Assembly: GCA_900323505.1 (NCBI GenBank)
Contig: OOIN01000034.1
Span: 496,001-560,000 of the forward strand
DNA from: Ustilago trichophora
Lineage: Eukaryota > Basidiomycota > Ustilaginomycetes > Ustilaginales > Ustilaginaceae
DNA: 64,000 bases
Reading direction: 5' to 3'
This document shows, one piece after another, positions 11,063-23,327 of the stretch. The notes below the pieces were generated by a model, which was given only the letters and a program-made list of their open reading frames with translations, had not been told where the DNA came from and searched no databases. A program made the translations under genes and the position numbers. How positions within the stretch are numbered: the stretch's first letter is position 1; each line of letters opens with the position of its first letter.

Positions 11063-13786
11063 ATGCCACCGTCTTCAGCGGCAGAAGGCTCGACAAAGAG
11101 GAAGAAGGGCGGTCCTGCTCCTCACCTCAAGTCTCGTTCCAAAAATGCGAGGAAGCTCAAGAGGCAGGTCGAGGATGCCGAGATCACCCAGCTCGAACAA
11201 AGCGCCAACAGCTTTGTTGAGCCGCCCAACTTCAAGCAGTTTGCACAGATTCCCTTGTCAGACCGAACACGACGAGGTCTCAAAAAGGCTGGATACACAG
11301 ATATGACCGATATCCAGGCCAAGTCGCTTCCTCTTTCCCTCAAAGGCAAGGACGTCCTTGGCGCAGCACGAACCGGATCCGGCAAGACGCTCGCCTTCTT
11401 GATACCCGTCCTCGAGATTCTGTACCGAAGAAAGTGGGGACCATCCGACGGTCTCGGTGCCCTGGTCATCTCTCCAACACGAGAGCTTGCCATTCAGATC
11501 TTTGAGGTTCTTCGCAAGATTGGTCCCTATCACACCTTCTCTGCCGGTCTTGTCATTGGTGGCAAGGACCTCAAACAGGAAAAGGACCGTCTGTCGCGTA
11601 TGAACATCCTGGTCGCAACACCGGGTCGTCTGTTGCAGCACATGGATCAGACGCTCGGCTTCGACACTTCGAATCTGCAAGTTCTCGTGCTCGACGAGGC
11701 AGATCGTATCCTCGACATGGGCTTCTCTCGCACTCTCAACGCTATCGTTGAGAACCTTCCTCGCGATCGCCAGACCATGCTCTTCTCTGCTACACAGACC
11801 AAGCGAGTCAAGGATCTGGCTCGTCTCTCGTTGCAAGATCCCGAGTACGTCGCTGTTCGCGATCCGGACAACGAGAGTTCCACGCCAAAAGGCCTGGAGC
11901 AGCATTACATGCTCGTCGAACTCGAAAAGAAGCTCGACTTGCTCTTCTCGTTCATCCGAACCCATACCAAATGCAAGGCGCTCGTATTCATGAGCTCGTG
12001 TCGTCAGGTGCAGTTTGTCCACGAGACCTTTTGTAAGCTGCGACCCGGTGTCAGTCTGATGGCGCTGCATGGAAAGCAGAAGCAGGCCAAGCGTCTGCAG
12101 ATTTTCACCCAGTTTACCAAGACGCAGCATGCACTGCTCTTCGCCACCGACATTGCTGCTCGTGGTCTCGACTTCCCCGCCGTCGACTGGGTTATTCAGC
12201 TCGATGTCCCCGAAGACGTCGACACGTATATTCACCGTGTAGGCAGGACCGCAAGATATACGGCCAAGGGTAACAGTCTACTGTTTGTGCTTCCCAGCGA
12301 AGAGAAGGGTATTCTGGAAGCGCTCGCCACCAAGAACATTCCCATCGGCCGCATCAAGCCCAAGGAGAGCAAGACGCAAAGCATCCAGAATCAGCTGCAA
12401 GCCTTCGCCTTCCAGGAACCCCAAATCAAGCATCTTGCCCAGAAAGCCTTTGTTTCTTACGTCCGATCCATTCACCTGCAAAAGAACAAGGACATCTTTG
12501 ACGTCACTGCACTTCCTCTCGAGCCGTTCGCTGCTGCTCTCGGTTTGCCAGGAGCACCCAAGGTCAAATTCGTCAAAGAGGCGGCCAAGGCCAAGAAGGC
12601 TGCGGCTTACAAGGCTGCCCAAGACGCAAACAACGGCAAGGTAGACGGCGCCGACTCGGATGACGATGACGACGAGGCCGGAGACAAGAACGGAAAGGTG
12701 CGCACCAAGTACGATCGCATGTTTGAACGCAAGAACCAAGACATTCTCAGCGAGCACTATTCCAAGCTGATTGCCGACGATGTTTCGTCTGCTGAAAGCA
12801 GTGACGATTCGGAAGGCAGCGAGGATGGTTCGGACTCGGATGATGCTTCTTCGGATGGCGAGGCTGATGGCGAGGAGACGCGATACGGCCGATCTGCAGC
12901 TCGTCGCAAAGAGGATCGTCTGATTGGCAGCGACACTTCTGATTCCGAGGATGACTCGGATGACGACAGTGCAGCTGAGGCACTGCGCGGCTCCAAGCCG
13001 GCATCCAAGGCTCGCACCGTGGGAGGAGATGCAGGCGACGACTTCCTCACACTCAAGCGGGCCGACCACGCCTTGGAAGACGATGGCGATGCTTACGGCA
13101 TTGGTGGTGATGACATCCCCATTACTATGGAGCAGGCCAAAGCGGATGCGACTGAAAACTTGTCAAAGCGAAAGCTTGCCATGGGACAGAGCAAGAAGGC
13201 ATTGGCTCTTGCCGGAAAACGTGGTATTGGCGAGAAGCTCATCTTTGACGAAGACGGTGAAGCGCACGCACTGTACGAGCTGCAAGACGAAGAGGCATTC
13301 AAGAAGCAAGGTGATGCCAGGACACAGGCACAGCGCTGGGAAGAGGAGGAACGCGAGCGCATGCAGGAGGCCGATGTCAAGGACAAGGAGCTGGCCAAGG
13401 AGAAGCGCCGCGAAAAGCGACGTCGACAGAAGGAGCGTGAGAAGGCGGCTGAGCGCGGTGACGATGTGGATGATGACGACGAGGGCAACGAGAGCGAAGG
13501 CGAATACGCTTCCGACGATGACGATGATGATGAGGAAGGTGGTTTCGGTGGTGGCAGAGCGGTTCTGGCACCAATCGACAATCGATCTGATGGCTACGAG
13601 ACGCCCGACTTTGAGCTTTCTTCCGAAGAAGAAGACGAATCCGACAGCGAAGACCACGAGATGTACCAGGCAGCACCCGCTTCAAAGCGCCGCAAGACCG
13701 CCGTTGGATCCGCACCGACAACCAAGAAGAGCAAGTTGGAGCAAGAGGAAGAGCTTGCCTTGCGCCTACTCGCTGGCGATGCCTAA
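11063..13786 (+). CDS. DBP4: ATP-dependent DEAD-box RNA helicase Dbp4 (DDX10 family)
   Basis: This 907-residue nucleolar helicase is needed for early 18S rRNA processing; in yeast Dbp4/Hca4 acts on U14 and U3 snoRNA in the small-subunit processome. Visible motifs are the Q-motif region (about 58-90), motif I AARTGSGKT (101-109), PTRELA (138-143), TPGR, DEAD (211-214), SAT (242-244), ARGLDFP and HRVGRTARY. After the two RecA domains comes the family's C-terminal extension, which is very acidic (runs of Asp/Ser/Glu around 530-640 and 780-880) and ends with basic KRRKT and KKSK clusters. The start is ATG 11063 (MPPSSAAEG). The frame opens nine bases earlier only at TTG. It is longer than yeast Dbp4 because of the acidic linker expansions. 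Intronless. Confidence 0.95.
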   Translation: MPPSSAAEGSTKRKKGGPAPHLKSRSKNARKLKRQVEDAEITQLEQSANSFVEPPNFKQFAQIPLSDRTRRGLKKAGYTDMTDIQAKSLPLSLKGKDVLGAARTGSGKTLAFLIPVLEILYRRKWGPSDGLGALVISPTRELAIQIFEVLRKIGPYHTFSAGLVIGGKDLKQEKDRLSRMNILVATPGRLLQHMDQTLGFDTSNLQVLVLDEADRILDMGFSRTLNAIVENLPRDRQTMLFSATQTKRVKDLARLSLQDPEYVAVRDPDNESSTPKGLEQHYMLVELEKKLDLLFSFIRTHTKCKALVFMSSCRQVQFVHETFCKLRPGVSLMALHGKQKQAKRLQIFTQFTKTQHALLFATDIAARGLDFPAVDWVIQLDVPEDVDTYIHRVGRTARYTAKGNSLLFVLPSEEKGILEALATKNIPIGRIKPKESKTQSIQNQLQAFAFQEPQIKHLAQKAFVSYVRSIHLQKNKDIFDVTALPLEPFAAALGLPGAPKVKFVKEAAKAKKAAAYKAAQDANNGKVDGADSDDDDDEAGDKNGKVRTKYDRMFERKNQDILSEHYSKLIADDVSSAESSDDSEGSEDGSDSDDASSDGEADGEETRYGRSAARRKEDRLIGSDTSDSEDDSDDDSAAEALRGSKPASKARTVGGDAGDDFLTLKRADHALEDDGDAYGIGGDDIPITMEQAKADATENLSKRKLAMGQSKKALALAGKRGIGEKLIFDEDGEAHALYELQDEEAFKKQGDARTQAQRWEEEERERMQEADVKDKELAKEKRREKRRRQKEREKAAERGDDVDDDDEGNESEGEYASDDDDDDEEGGFGGGRAVLAPIDNRSDGYETPDFELSSEEEDESDSEDHEMYQAAPASKRRKTAVGSAPTTKKSKLEQEEELALRLLAGDA

Positions 13787-14130
13787 GCGACAGCATGCTT
13801 ACAGTACGCGCTATCACACAGTAAGTCGATCTTGCCTCGTCAACGCTGAAATTTGCTCTGTTCTTCACTGCTTGGTGCTTTTGATTTTGAGAGGGGTTTT
13901 GAAGAGCGGGAGAGATTGGCGACCACAAGTCGAATGATGGTACTCGTGTAATTTGCGCCTGAAATATACAGTCGTTGGCGTCCCTCTATCCTTTCGGATG
14001 GCGGTATAACGGGGCTCGCTAGCCGGCAAGCCCTGGCGATCTTCGACTTGATGAAACTAACACTTCTGATACGATACTTGATATGGTCCATATCCCATCT
14101 CTACATCTCTGCAAAAAAGAAAGCACGCAG

Positions 14131-14160
14131 CAGAAGCAGCAGCAGCAGCAGCAGCAGCAG
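14131..14160. repeat. CAG/AGC trinucleotide microsatellite
   Basis: A run of AGC units interrupted once by an AGA lies in non-coding DNA downstream of DBP4. Confidence 0.85.
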
Positions 14161-15283
14161 GAACAAGATTGTCGTCATGAAGGCAGAGAAATGTTTACTC
14201 ACACTCGAATCGTTCTGCCTGTTGTTGTTTGTCGAGCAGATGATTATTTGTTTCGCTATTATCATCATCATCAGATGTTGCTTGTATTTGTATCCGAACT
14301 TGCATACTTTTCTTGATTCAATCCATTGCATTATTTCCCTTATTGACACTGAAGGCTGTGCTTGTGTAGTGGGTTGAGTAAGTTGAACGACTCTTGTGAA
14401 TGAATCTGTTTTTGAAGGGGTCAATTGCCTCACCAGTCCATACTCAACATTCTAGCTCAAAGTATTGAACTCGACCGCTGCCTCGAGCGAGAGTGATCGA
14501 CACACGTTGTACTCGCAACATCAGAAAAGCAGTATTTACAGAGTATATACTGTATGTACAGTATTGACGCAACATCAAAGAGTGTGTTTGATCCCCAAAA
14601 GGAGTAAAAAAAGACCCTCTCTGAGCGGGAATGGGAAAGGACCCTTTTTTTTTATTTTTTATTTTTAAGAATCTTTTTGTTTTTCCGACGAATGATCGAA
14701 AAGCCAGAAAAGATCAGCCATATTTTCTGGGGAAGCGATAGAAAGCCATTTGCTTTGGACGATGGTAGTTGACGAGTATCTAAGCAGGGATTGTATGTGG
14801 CTCTGCTTCGGTGTAGCTGTTTACGAAAAGGAGTGCAATACTTGCTCCAGCATCGGCATGTAGGCAAATAACACCTTGTCGGTTTGTGTCAAGCTGAGCT
14901 AGCTGTCCAGTTGGCTTTTCAGTCCATCCAGATCGGGCTTCCCTTGCATTTTGAGTGACCAAAAGGAGTGTACAGTAAGGAGTATGTGGGCTCTCTTCCG
15001 AAAACAAGTGGGATAGTAGGAGAGAGATCGGGAGTGTATGACTGTACTGTACAGTCCTCTTTGTCTCTCTCTTTTTGGCCGAGATCGGATCGGATCGCAT
15101 CGCATCGCATCGCGCTACTTACAAGCGATCCCTGAGATTTTCCGACTCGGACCCTCTGTGTCCCTCTCTCTTTCTCTTTTTGGCTCTCTCTTACTCCACT
15201 TATGACTGCGTGACTGTGTGACTGTGTGACTGTGTGTGAGTGTGAGTGTGAGTGTGACTGCAGCTCAACTCATCACGCGTGAT

Positions 15284-15340
15284 TGTACTGTGCAGTACAG
15301 TGCTGTGCTGTGCTGTGCTGTGCTGTGCTGTACTGTGCCA
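15284..15340. repeat. TACTG/CAGTA palindrome followed by (TGCTG)6
   Basis: A gtactgtgcagtac palindrome runs into six tandem TGCTG units and ends in ctgtactgtg. It is the longest member of the intergenic pentamer family described in the findings. Confidence 0.85.
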
Positions 15341-16065
15341 TTCAATCAAAAGCTCAGCTCGGTTCGAGGCCGCGTGATTCAGATTCAAATGCATCGTTTC
15401 CCTTTCATCACATCCCACCACCATCGACCACCACCATCAACCAACACCAACACCACTTCGTCTCCTTTCCCCCCCTCTTTCTTCCCGCCCAGTCGCAGCA
15501 AGATTTTCGCCACTCTGCCAAACACTTTCAACCAAGCCGTGTCGATAACGATCAGAGACGCTTAGCCACAACTCATCTCTTTCAGCTATCCTCTTTGCTT
15601 CTTGTTGCGTCCAAGCATTTACTCTCATCTCACCTTCTTCCAGCATATCAGCATAGCATTCTCGCCATCATCATCATCATCATCGTCGGCATCATCAACA
15701 TAGCGATTCGCATTGCCATATCCACCCCATCTCTTGACCATTGCACCTCCGCAAGTGATCATCGCTGTTCATGCCTGCACTTTGGCCGTAACGAGTCTCC
15801 TCCCTTCAAGCCTCAACAAACTCTAGCGTCTTGACCGCGGTGCAAGCTGTTACCTATCTGCACTTTCGACGAGCACCGCTTCTTACCTGCTCGACGTGCA
15901 CTGGCGCTGCTGGCCCCCATTGCCGTCTCTGATCGTTGAGACGCCGCAGAGTTGAGCTAACCCAAGTCGCTCTCACGCCACTTTCAACACTGGTCCAAAT
16001 CCAGCCCATCTGCTAGCCCGTCTGTGAGCGGCCTTAGAGATTCTTTGTCCACCCAAAAAGTCTCC

Positions 16066-17386
16066 ATGCCTGGCAATACCAGCCGTGCCAAGCCCAGCTC
16101 CAGCTCTAGCTCCAGCTCCCCCTCCAAAGCTCGCTCTTTAGCCCAGTCCACCACTGCTCCTTCCACTCCGTCCTCCTCGTCCGCATCCACTACCTCTCGC
16201 CGTTCAAACCCAAACCCAGCCGCTGCTGCCGCTACGCCACTACGTAAAAGTCAAAGACTCTCTGGTGTACCTGCTCCAACAGACGACGACTCTCGCAGCG
16301 AAACATCCTTTTCTTCCAACAGTCTGCTATCCGCTCCTGTCACCCCAGCCACAGCTGTTTCCACTTCCAACTCCAACCCTTCCTCCGCAAGCCGCAAGTC
16401 CCTCGCTTCTCCCGGAACTTCCCCGGCCATCCCATCTTCCACCTTGGCGCCCCAACAATCCACCCCTTCAAGGGTTGGCGCTGCCGTCTCCTCCACCTCC
16501 AAGTCGACTGCCTCACGCAACGCTAAAGGCAAAGCAAACGCATCTTCAGAACCCGTTTCTGCGCAAGCCTCCACCCCATTTCCTTCTGCATCTGCATCTG
16601 CTAAAGGGTGAGTAGATCTACACCATCATCAAATCAAGCATCATAATCTATTCCTGCTATTTGGACTCGTGTGCTGACCTTCCCTCTCCTCTCAAACACA
16701 CCCACCCTGCTCTCCTTTGACTCGCTGTACTTGCGCCAATCCGCAATCTGCTCTACTGCCGCCACGTTGACCTTGTCGACAATCAAGAAAGCGCAAAGCA
16801 GCCTCCAACACCTCGCAGCAGACCCCGAAAAAGTCAGCCGCTTCCCCAACAACCGTCTCTCCCGCATCCGCAGCCGAGCCTAGCAGCAAGCGTCAGAAGA
16901 CCGACTCCAAGTCAGCTTCCTCCAGCAAACCATCGCGCAACGCAACCTCCACTTCACCTTATTCGCTCCGTTCGCGCGGCAACACGGCAGACGGGCCCTC
17001 CCCCTCTACTTCTGCCTCCAAAATGGCTGGATCAAACTCGAACGGCACCGAAGCCCGAGGCTCGCCTCGCTCCTCGACCGCCAAGTCCAAGCCCGCACAG
17101 AAATCCAAGCGTACCTCCACCGGCGGCTCCACCCGCTCGTCTCGCAACGCGCATCAGCTCGAGTGTTCGGATGAAGCCGGCTCGCCTCATGCTGATGACG
17201 ATGACGACGTGCACATGTCTGACCTCAGTGCATCCCACAGTCCAGACGCCTCGGCCAAGCACACTGCTAGCAAGGGCGAGTCTCCTCTCGGTGTAGTCCA
17301 AGAGCCAGATGACGCTGCTCTGCACCACGACGAGGCCGACCTCCACATCGACGACGACGATCTGGACGACTTGGATGACGACGACC

Positions 17387-17420
<34 letters not shown>

Positions 17421-20400
17421 CGACGGTGACGACGACGATGAAGAAGGTCGACCTTCACATGCTACCGATGCCATGGGCACCTTTGAGGACGAAGACGACG
17501 ACAATGACGGAGATGACGATGGTCATGGCGGAGGTGTCTTTGGTCTCAACTTGCGAGCCATGGCCGGCTACATGTCTGGTCTCTCGACGCGCTTCCGCAC
17601 CCTTCTTGCCTCCTTGCGCAACGAGTCCGACCCTACTGCCCAGATGGTCGCTCTCCAGGACCTCTCTGAGCTGCTCAGCGTCAGCACCGAGGACACTCTC
17701 GCCGGCTACTTTCCGACCGACTCGTTTGTCAAGGAGCTTGTCTATATCCTTGGCGGTCCCAAACCAGAGCGAAACGATCTCGGCGGCACATCTGCCAAGA
17801 TCTCGTCTATAGATGATGATCTCGATGACGAGATGAAGGCCGTGCTGGCCGCCGCTGCTGCCGCCGATATGGAGGACAACGGTGAAAAGATGCTGCTCGC
17901 CTGTCGCTGCTTGGCCAACTTGATCGAGGCCATGCCCTATGCAGCCCACAGCGTTGTCGCAAATGGCGCCATCCCTGTCCTCAACTCCAAGCTCATGGAG
18001 ATCACATTTATCGACTTGGCCGAGCAGGTGTTGCAGACGCTCGAAAAGGTCTCGCAAGACTATCCCAGCTCGATTGTCAAGGAAGGCGGTCTCTCTGCCA
18101 TCCTCCAGTATCTCGACTTTTTCAACATTCACATCCAGCGCACTGCCATGACGGCTGCCGCCAATTGCTGCCGCAAGCTTACACCCGAGTCGCTCGGCAT
18201 GGTTCGCGATGTGATGCCCATCATTCAGAACGTCCTCACCTACAGCGATCAGCGTTTGGTGGAATCGGCCTGCAAGTGTGTCGTCCGTGTTGTCGAGAGC
18301 TACAGGGCGCATCCGGAGCTGTTGGAGCAGCTCTTGACTGGAGAGCTGCTTGCTGCGCTCAACAATCTGCTTCTGCCCGCCTCGTCGTCTACGAGCTCCA
18401 ACACCACCCTCGGTGCCGGTGTCTACACCGATGTGCTCAAGGCGCTCGGTACTGCTTGTCGCAGCAGCCCACGCTTGGCGGTTGTGTTGCTTGAGAACAA
18501 CATTGTTGAAACACTCTACCATCTGCTCACTGGCTCTCCAGCCCCTACCGACTCGGCAACAACTCGAACCCACGGCATCCAGCTCGAGTCGGAGCAGGCT
18601 TCGGGTCCCGACAGTGCTGCTGAGACGGCTGCTGTTGCGGTGGTCCCCGATGCGGGCACAGACGCAGCGGCCTCTGCTGTCGCCGTGGCTGATATGGCGG
18701 TGCTGCAGAATCTTGCGCAGCGACCCAAGGAGCAGATCCAAGAAGCTCTATCGCTAGTTGGTGAGCTGTTGCCTCCTCTGCCGCGCGACGGCGTCTTTGA
18801 TCCTCGTGCCTACACCGAGAAGGCCTATCTCAAGCGCACTGCAAAGAAGACGCCCGCCACTCAATCGCAGGACGACGCCGAGAAATCAAGCTCGGACGCG
18901 GTCAACACTTCCACCGACTCGGCGCGTCCTTCAGCTTCGCGCTCCAGCTCCACACGCAGCAAGATCTCGCGAACCAAGCCCGAGAAAGAGGTGGCTCGCG
19001 AGGCAGCTCAAGCCAAGCGCATCGAGATGCTGCACAGCCGTACCGCCCTCGTCAAGCGCTTCACCCATCTCGTCCTGCCCACCCTGGTCGAGGTGTATGC
19101 CGCCAGCGTTGCGCTCCATGTGCGTCACAAGGCTATCAATGGTATCCTCAAGATCATCAGCTTTGTAGACCCAGAGTCGCTTGGTGAGGCGCTCGACAAT
19201 GTGCCACTCGCCAGCTTTTTGGCTGCCATCCTTTCGTCGCGCGACCATCCGATTTTGGTCAATGGCGCGCTCCAAATCGTCGAACTGCTCACAGACAAGC
19301 TTCCCTCGATGTACACTGCGCTGCTGCGACGAGAAGGTGTCATGTGGGAGATTGACGACATTGCTTCTCAGACTCCTTCGGCCCTCCCAGCGTCTACCGA
19401 CAAATCGACGGGCGTCGCTGCCGATGCCGAACGAAGCACCAGTGCTCAGCCGCTCAGCCTACCGCGTGCTGGTGCTCGTGCTGGCTCTGGGTCTTTGGCT
19501 GTCGATGCTGCTCTGGACGCCGCTGGTATGGGGCTTTCTTCTGGATCCAGTCTGGCTCGCCTCATCGCTGCCGCCTCTGGCTCAAGCCAAGGTGCTGCGC
19601 TGGTCGATGCGCTAGGCAACCGAACTTTGTCATCATCGTCAGCCTCTGCTTTCAACGCTCAGAGCTCGGCCGAGGCAACGGATGCCAGCATCTGGCGAGC
19701 TCGCGTGCTGCGCGACAAATTTTCGGCAGAGGCTAAATCCTCCGAGGGTGCTCAGAGTGCAGCTCAAGCATTGGACCACATCAAGGACCTCGTCAAGCGA
19801 CTCTATGCTGCTGCTGCAGAAGAGGCTCAAGAGTCGGAAGCTCAAAAAGTGCTGCAGGAGGTCGCCTCGCTCTTCTCTCGCAGCGAAGACCCCATTTCGA
19901 GCTTCGAGCTGCTCCGTTCGGGTCTGGTCGAATCTCTGTACTCCTTTGCTACGCTCAGCGAAGGCGGCATTTCGCTCGAGCGAAGGCGTTCGCTGCTCAT
20001 CTCGACCTTGATGGACGCCGATGCCAAGTCAGGCCAGAGCGGCGCTATCGTCCTGGTCAGGAGGCTCCAAGAAGCTCTCAGCCGTCTGGAGAATGTCGAG
20101 ATCACGACTGCGCTCAGTGGCGGAAGCGATGACGTGCGAAAGAGCCCCAGCGCCATGCTCGGTCGTCAATTGCGCCTGCGACTCCAGGCAGAGGATGCTA
20201 CCGATGTTCCTCGCAGCTGCAACAACATCATTGTTACCATCCACGCCGTGGCCACCTTCCAGTCGTTGAGCGACTATCTCCGACCCAAGATTGCCGTCTC
20301 TTCGGCAGCTACTGGCTCCGGCTCTGGCTCGGGTGCGGGTGCGGGTGCGGGTGCGGGTGCGGGTGCGGGTGCGGGATCGGGATCGGGTGGCGCAGGTACC

Positions 20401-23100
20401 TCTTCGAGGCTCTCCTCTGTCTTGGCTGCATTTGCAGCCGCCACTGGTTCCGGAGGATTCCCAGAGCTTGGCGGCAGTAGCAGCAAGGACGCTTCTGGTT
20501 CAGGATCGACCGCAGACAAGAAGGACGCAGACAAGTCCAAGAGCGATGAAGCAAGCAGCTCCAGCAAGGCTGCCGACGCATCCGCCATGGAAGACGGAAA
20601 GGATCGGAGCAAGGAAGGCGAAGCATCTGGCTCCAATCAAGCCGGCAAGAGCCGCGAGACGGAAGCCCGTGAAGAAGCTCGTGCCCTTGCTCGACATCTT
20701 TTTGGCGCTGGCGACCAAGACCATGCAGACGACGATGCAGCTGAAGGTGAAGGGAACGCCAAGGACAGCGCAAACGGCAATGCTTCCGCCGCCGATGACG
20801 ATGACCACCGATCCGATGAGGCACTCGCCCGCTCGCTCATGGAGGGCTTGCTTCACGGTGCCGAGTTCGAAGACGACGAGGGTTTCACAGACGAAGAGGG
20901 CTTCGACGAGGAGATCCTGCAGAGTGAGATTCCTGCGGATGGTGCTGGTGGCGCTGCTGGTGGACTTGCTCCCAGCGATACCAGCGATGCTGCTGACAAG
21001 ACCATCAACCTCGATGTCGAAAAGGAGGGTGGCAAGATTGTGGCCAAGACACCAGAAGGTACCCGCATTGCTACGCCTAGCAACGGTGCTGGCACTCCCA
21101 AGCCGTCTGATAGCGCTGCAGCTGGTACGGCTGCCTCGGGCTCGTCATCTTCAACTGCCAGCCCCGCCAAGCCATCGTCGTACGCCTCGGCTTTGCAGAA
21201 GAAGCCTTCCGATTGGCACCTCGAGTTCTCAATCGGCTCGGAGAAGCTGACACTTGACACCACCGTCTACGGCGCAGTGCACCGCTTCGAGACTGCACAG
21301 TCGCGAGAGCAGGGTTCGAGTTCCTCCAACGCTGCCTCGTCGCTGCATGGTGGAAGCCGACACATCTGGAGCAACGTCTACACTGTCCGATACAAGAAAG
21401 TGTCTGGGACCGATGCCAAGCCGGCAGCAGAATCGACTCCTGAGCCCACTTCTGCGGAGTCGGCATCTATCGAGCTCCCTGCCTCGATCAGGGAGGACGC
21501 TCCGTACGCCAAGCTTCTTCAGCTGCTCGCCGTCCTTCACTCACTCAACATGGAATGGAGGGAGGTGTCGCGCGTCGATGCTGCCGGTGCCCACTCGGAT
21601 GACAATGGCAAGGTTGAAGCCGCCTCGGCATCGTCATCGGCTCTGGCCGAATCTGCTTTCGTCAACAACAAGCTCACTGCCAAGCTTAACCGACAGCTCG
21701 AGGAGCCCATGATTGTCGCTTCGGCCTGTTTGCCAACATGGTCCACAGACCTTCCCAAACATTTCCCCTTCCTTTTCCCCTTTGAGGCTCGCTTCGCTTT
21801 CCTGCAGTCGACGTCGTTTGGCTATGCCCGTCTGCTCACCCGATGGCAAGCGCTGCATAGTCGCAACCAGGATCCTGGCAGTAGCAGCTCGTCGCGCTTG
21901 GACGACTCGTTTGGCTTCCTTGGTCGACTGCAGCGACAAAAGGTGCGCATCTCGCGAAGCAACTTGTTGGCATCGGCGTTCAAGGTGTTTGAGCTGTACG
22001 GCTCCAACTCTTCGGTGCTCGAGGTCGAGTACTTTGAAGAGGTGGGTACCGGTCTAGGTCCCACGCTCGAGTTCTACTCGCTCGTGTCCAAGGAGTTTGC
22101 CCGCAGGGATCTCAAGCTGTGGCGGGACAACCGTGCTGGTGGCTCCGACGAGGATGGCAGTCAGTATGTCTTTAGCCCGTCGGGACTCTTCCCCGCCCCG
22201 CTGATCACGACCGGTGCCGATGCCGAGGAGTCCAAGACTGCCTCGACGGAGGGTGGCGACGGACCTGGCTCGGTGCAGAAACGACTGCAAGCGTTCCGAA
22301 TTCTGGGTCAGTTTGTAGCCAAGGCGCTGCTGGACTCGCGCATCATTGACTGCAACTTTTCGCCCGTCTTTATGCGATCCGTGCTGAACCAGCACGTGGC
22401 ACCCACCTTGGCCACCTTGTCGGCCGTCGACGCTACACTGGCTCGATCGCTCGCCTCGATGCAGAAGATGCAGCCAGACGAGATCGAGTCGCTCGGCCTC
22501 GACTTTACGCTGCCCGGTTACGAGTCGATTGAGCTGCACGCCGGCGGACGAGACGAGAATGTTACTGGAGCCAATATGGAGCGGTACATCTCGGAGGTGC
22601 TGGACATGACGCTGCAGAAAGGCATTCGACCAGCTGTGCGCGCGTTCCGCCAAGGCTTCAACCTGATCTTCCCCATCGCGGCCATGTCGAGCTTCACAGC
22701 GGAAGAGCTGGTGATGCTGTTTGGCAACTCGGAGGAAGACTGGAGCGAGAAGACTCTGCTCGCCAGCGTCAAGCCAGACCACGGTCTCAATGCAGAATCG
22801 CCTACGTTCCGCGACATTGTAGCCATCATGGCTTCGTTTGATGTGAGCCAGCGTCGTGAGTTCCTGCAATGGCTCACCGGATCGCCCAAGCTGCCCATCG
22901 GAGGCTTCTCTGGCTTGCACCCGCAGCTGACCATCGTCAAGCGTCCTCACGAGGCACCGTTGACTCCCGACGACTACCTGCCCAGTGTCATGACGTGCGT
23001 CAACTATCTCAAGATGCCCAACTACTCGTCGCGCAACAAGATGCGCGAGCGACTGCAGACGGCTATGAAGGAAGGATCGACGAGCTTCCATCTCTCGTAG
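16066..23100 (+). CDS. UFD4: HECT-type E3 ubiquitin ligase Ufd4/TRIP12 (two exons)
   Basis: The exons are 16066-16607 and 16788-23100, giving 2284 residues. The GTGAGT...CAAG intron restores a Gly codon and leads into the basic GKRKAAS. The enzyme carries out HECT ubiquitin transfer in the ubiquitin-fusion-degradation and N-degron pathways. The order is: Ser/Thr-rich basic N-terminus; an Asp/Glu-rich tract (bases 17170-17530); armadillo-type helices (bases 17560-18560, for example ACKCVVRVVESY); more ARM-like helix (to about 19340); a long disordered region with Gly-Ala hexamer repeats and acidic runs; a conserved WHLEFSIGSEKL block; and a C-terminal HECT domain (bases 21950-23097). The catalytic cysteine is C2251 in MTCVNYLKMP (codon 22996-22998), 33 residues from the end as expected. 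It is larger than yeast Ufd4 (about 1480), mainly from low-complexity insertions. Confidence 0.95.
16608..16787 (+). other. Intron of UFD4
   Basis: The 180-bp GT-AG intron splits a Gly codon (GG/A). An in-frame TGA at 16768-16770 shows that the downstream frame cannot start far upstream, which supports the splice. Confidence 0.85.
20330..20376. repeat. (GGGTGC)n hexamer repeat coding Gly-Ala
   Basis: About seven tandem GGGTGC units inside UFD4 encode alternating Gly-Ala, flanked by Gly-Ser codons. It lies in a disordered region between the ARM-like part and the HECT domain, so unit number may vary without frame damage. Confidence 0.85.
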
Positions 23101-23296
23101 TTGGCGACTCTTGTTGTTCATGTTACGTTTCATGTCATGTCAATTTTTTCTCGATTGTACCAAGTCACATTCAATTCATCCGTTCGATCGTAGTTTCCCA
23201 TCATCGGCTCGTCTGACTGTATCATGGTCTCTTGATGGTGCCGGTGTGAGGTGTACAGTACGGGGAATGGTTGGAGGCGAGACTTTCCCTTTTTTT

Positions 23297-23327
<31 letters not shown>

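Larger units (their letters stand above)
13787..16065. other. Intergenic region DBP4-UFD4 with repeats, no gene seen
   Basis: About 2.3 kb without a supported gene. It contains a CAG/AGC triplet run (about 14131-14160), TACTG/CAGTA pentamers at 15041-15056 and 15284-15340, a GCATC pentamer array near 15093-15112, a GTGACT/GTGAGT-rich stretch near 15205-15260, and an extended CT/CAC-rich region (15400-16060) that is probably the long 5' leader of UFD4. Open frames here encode only low-complexity peptides. Confidence 0.6.

Noticed and set aside
22054..23133. Minus-strand frame (359 codons) opposite the HECT domain
   Set aside because: Shadow of the strongly conserved HECT coding sequence; no family resemblance.
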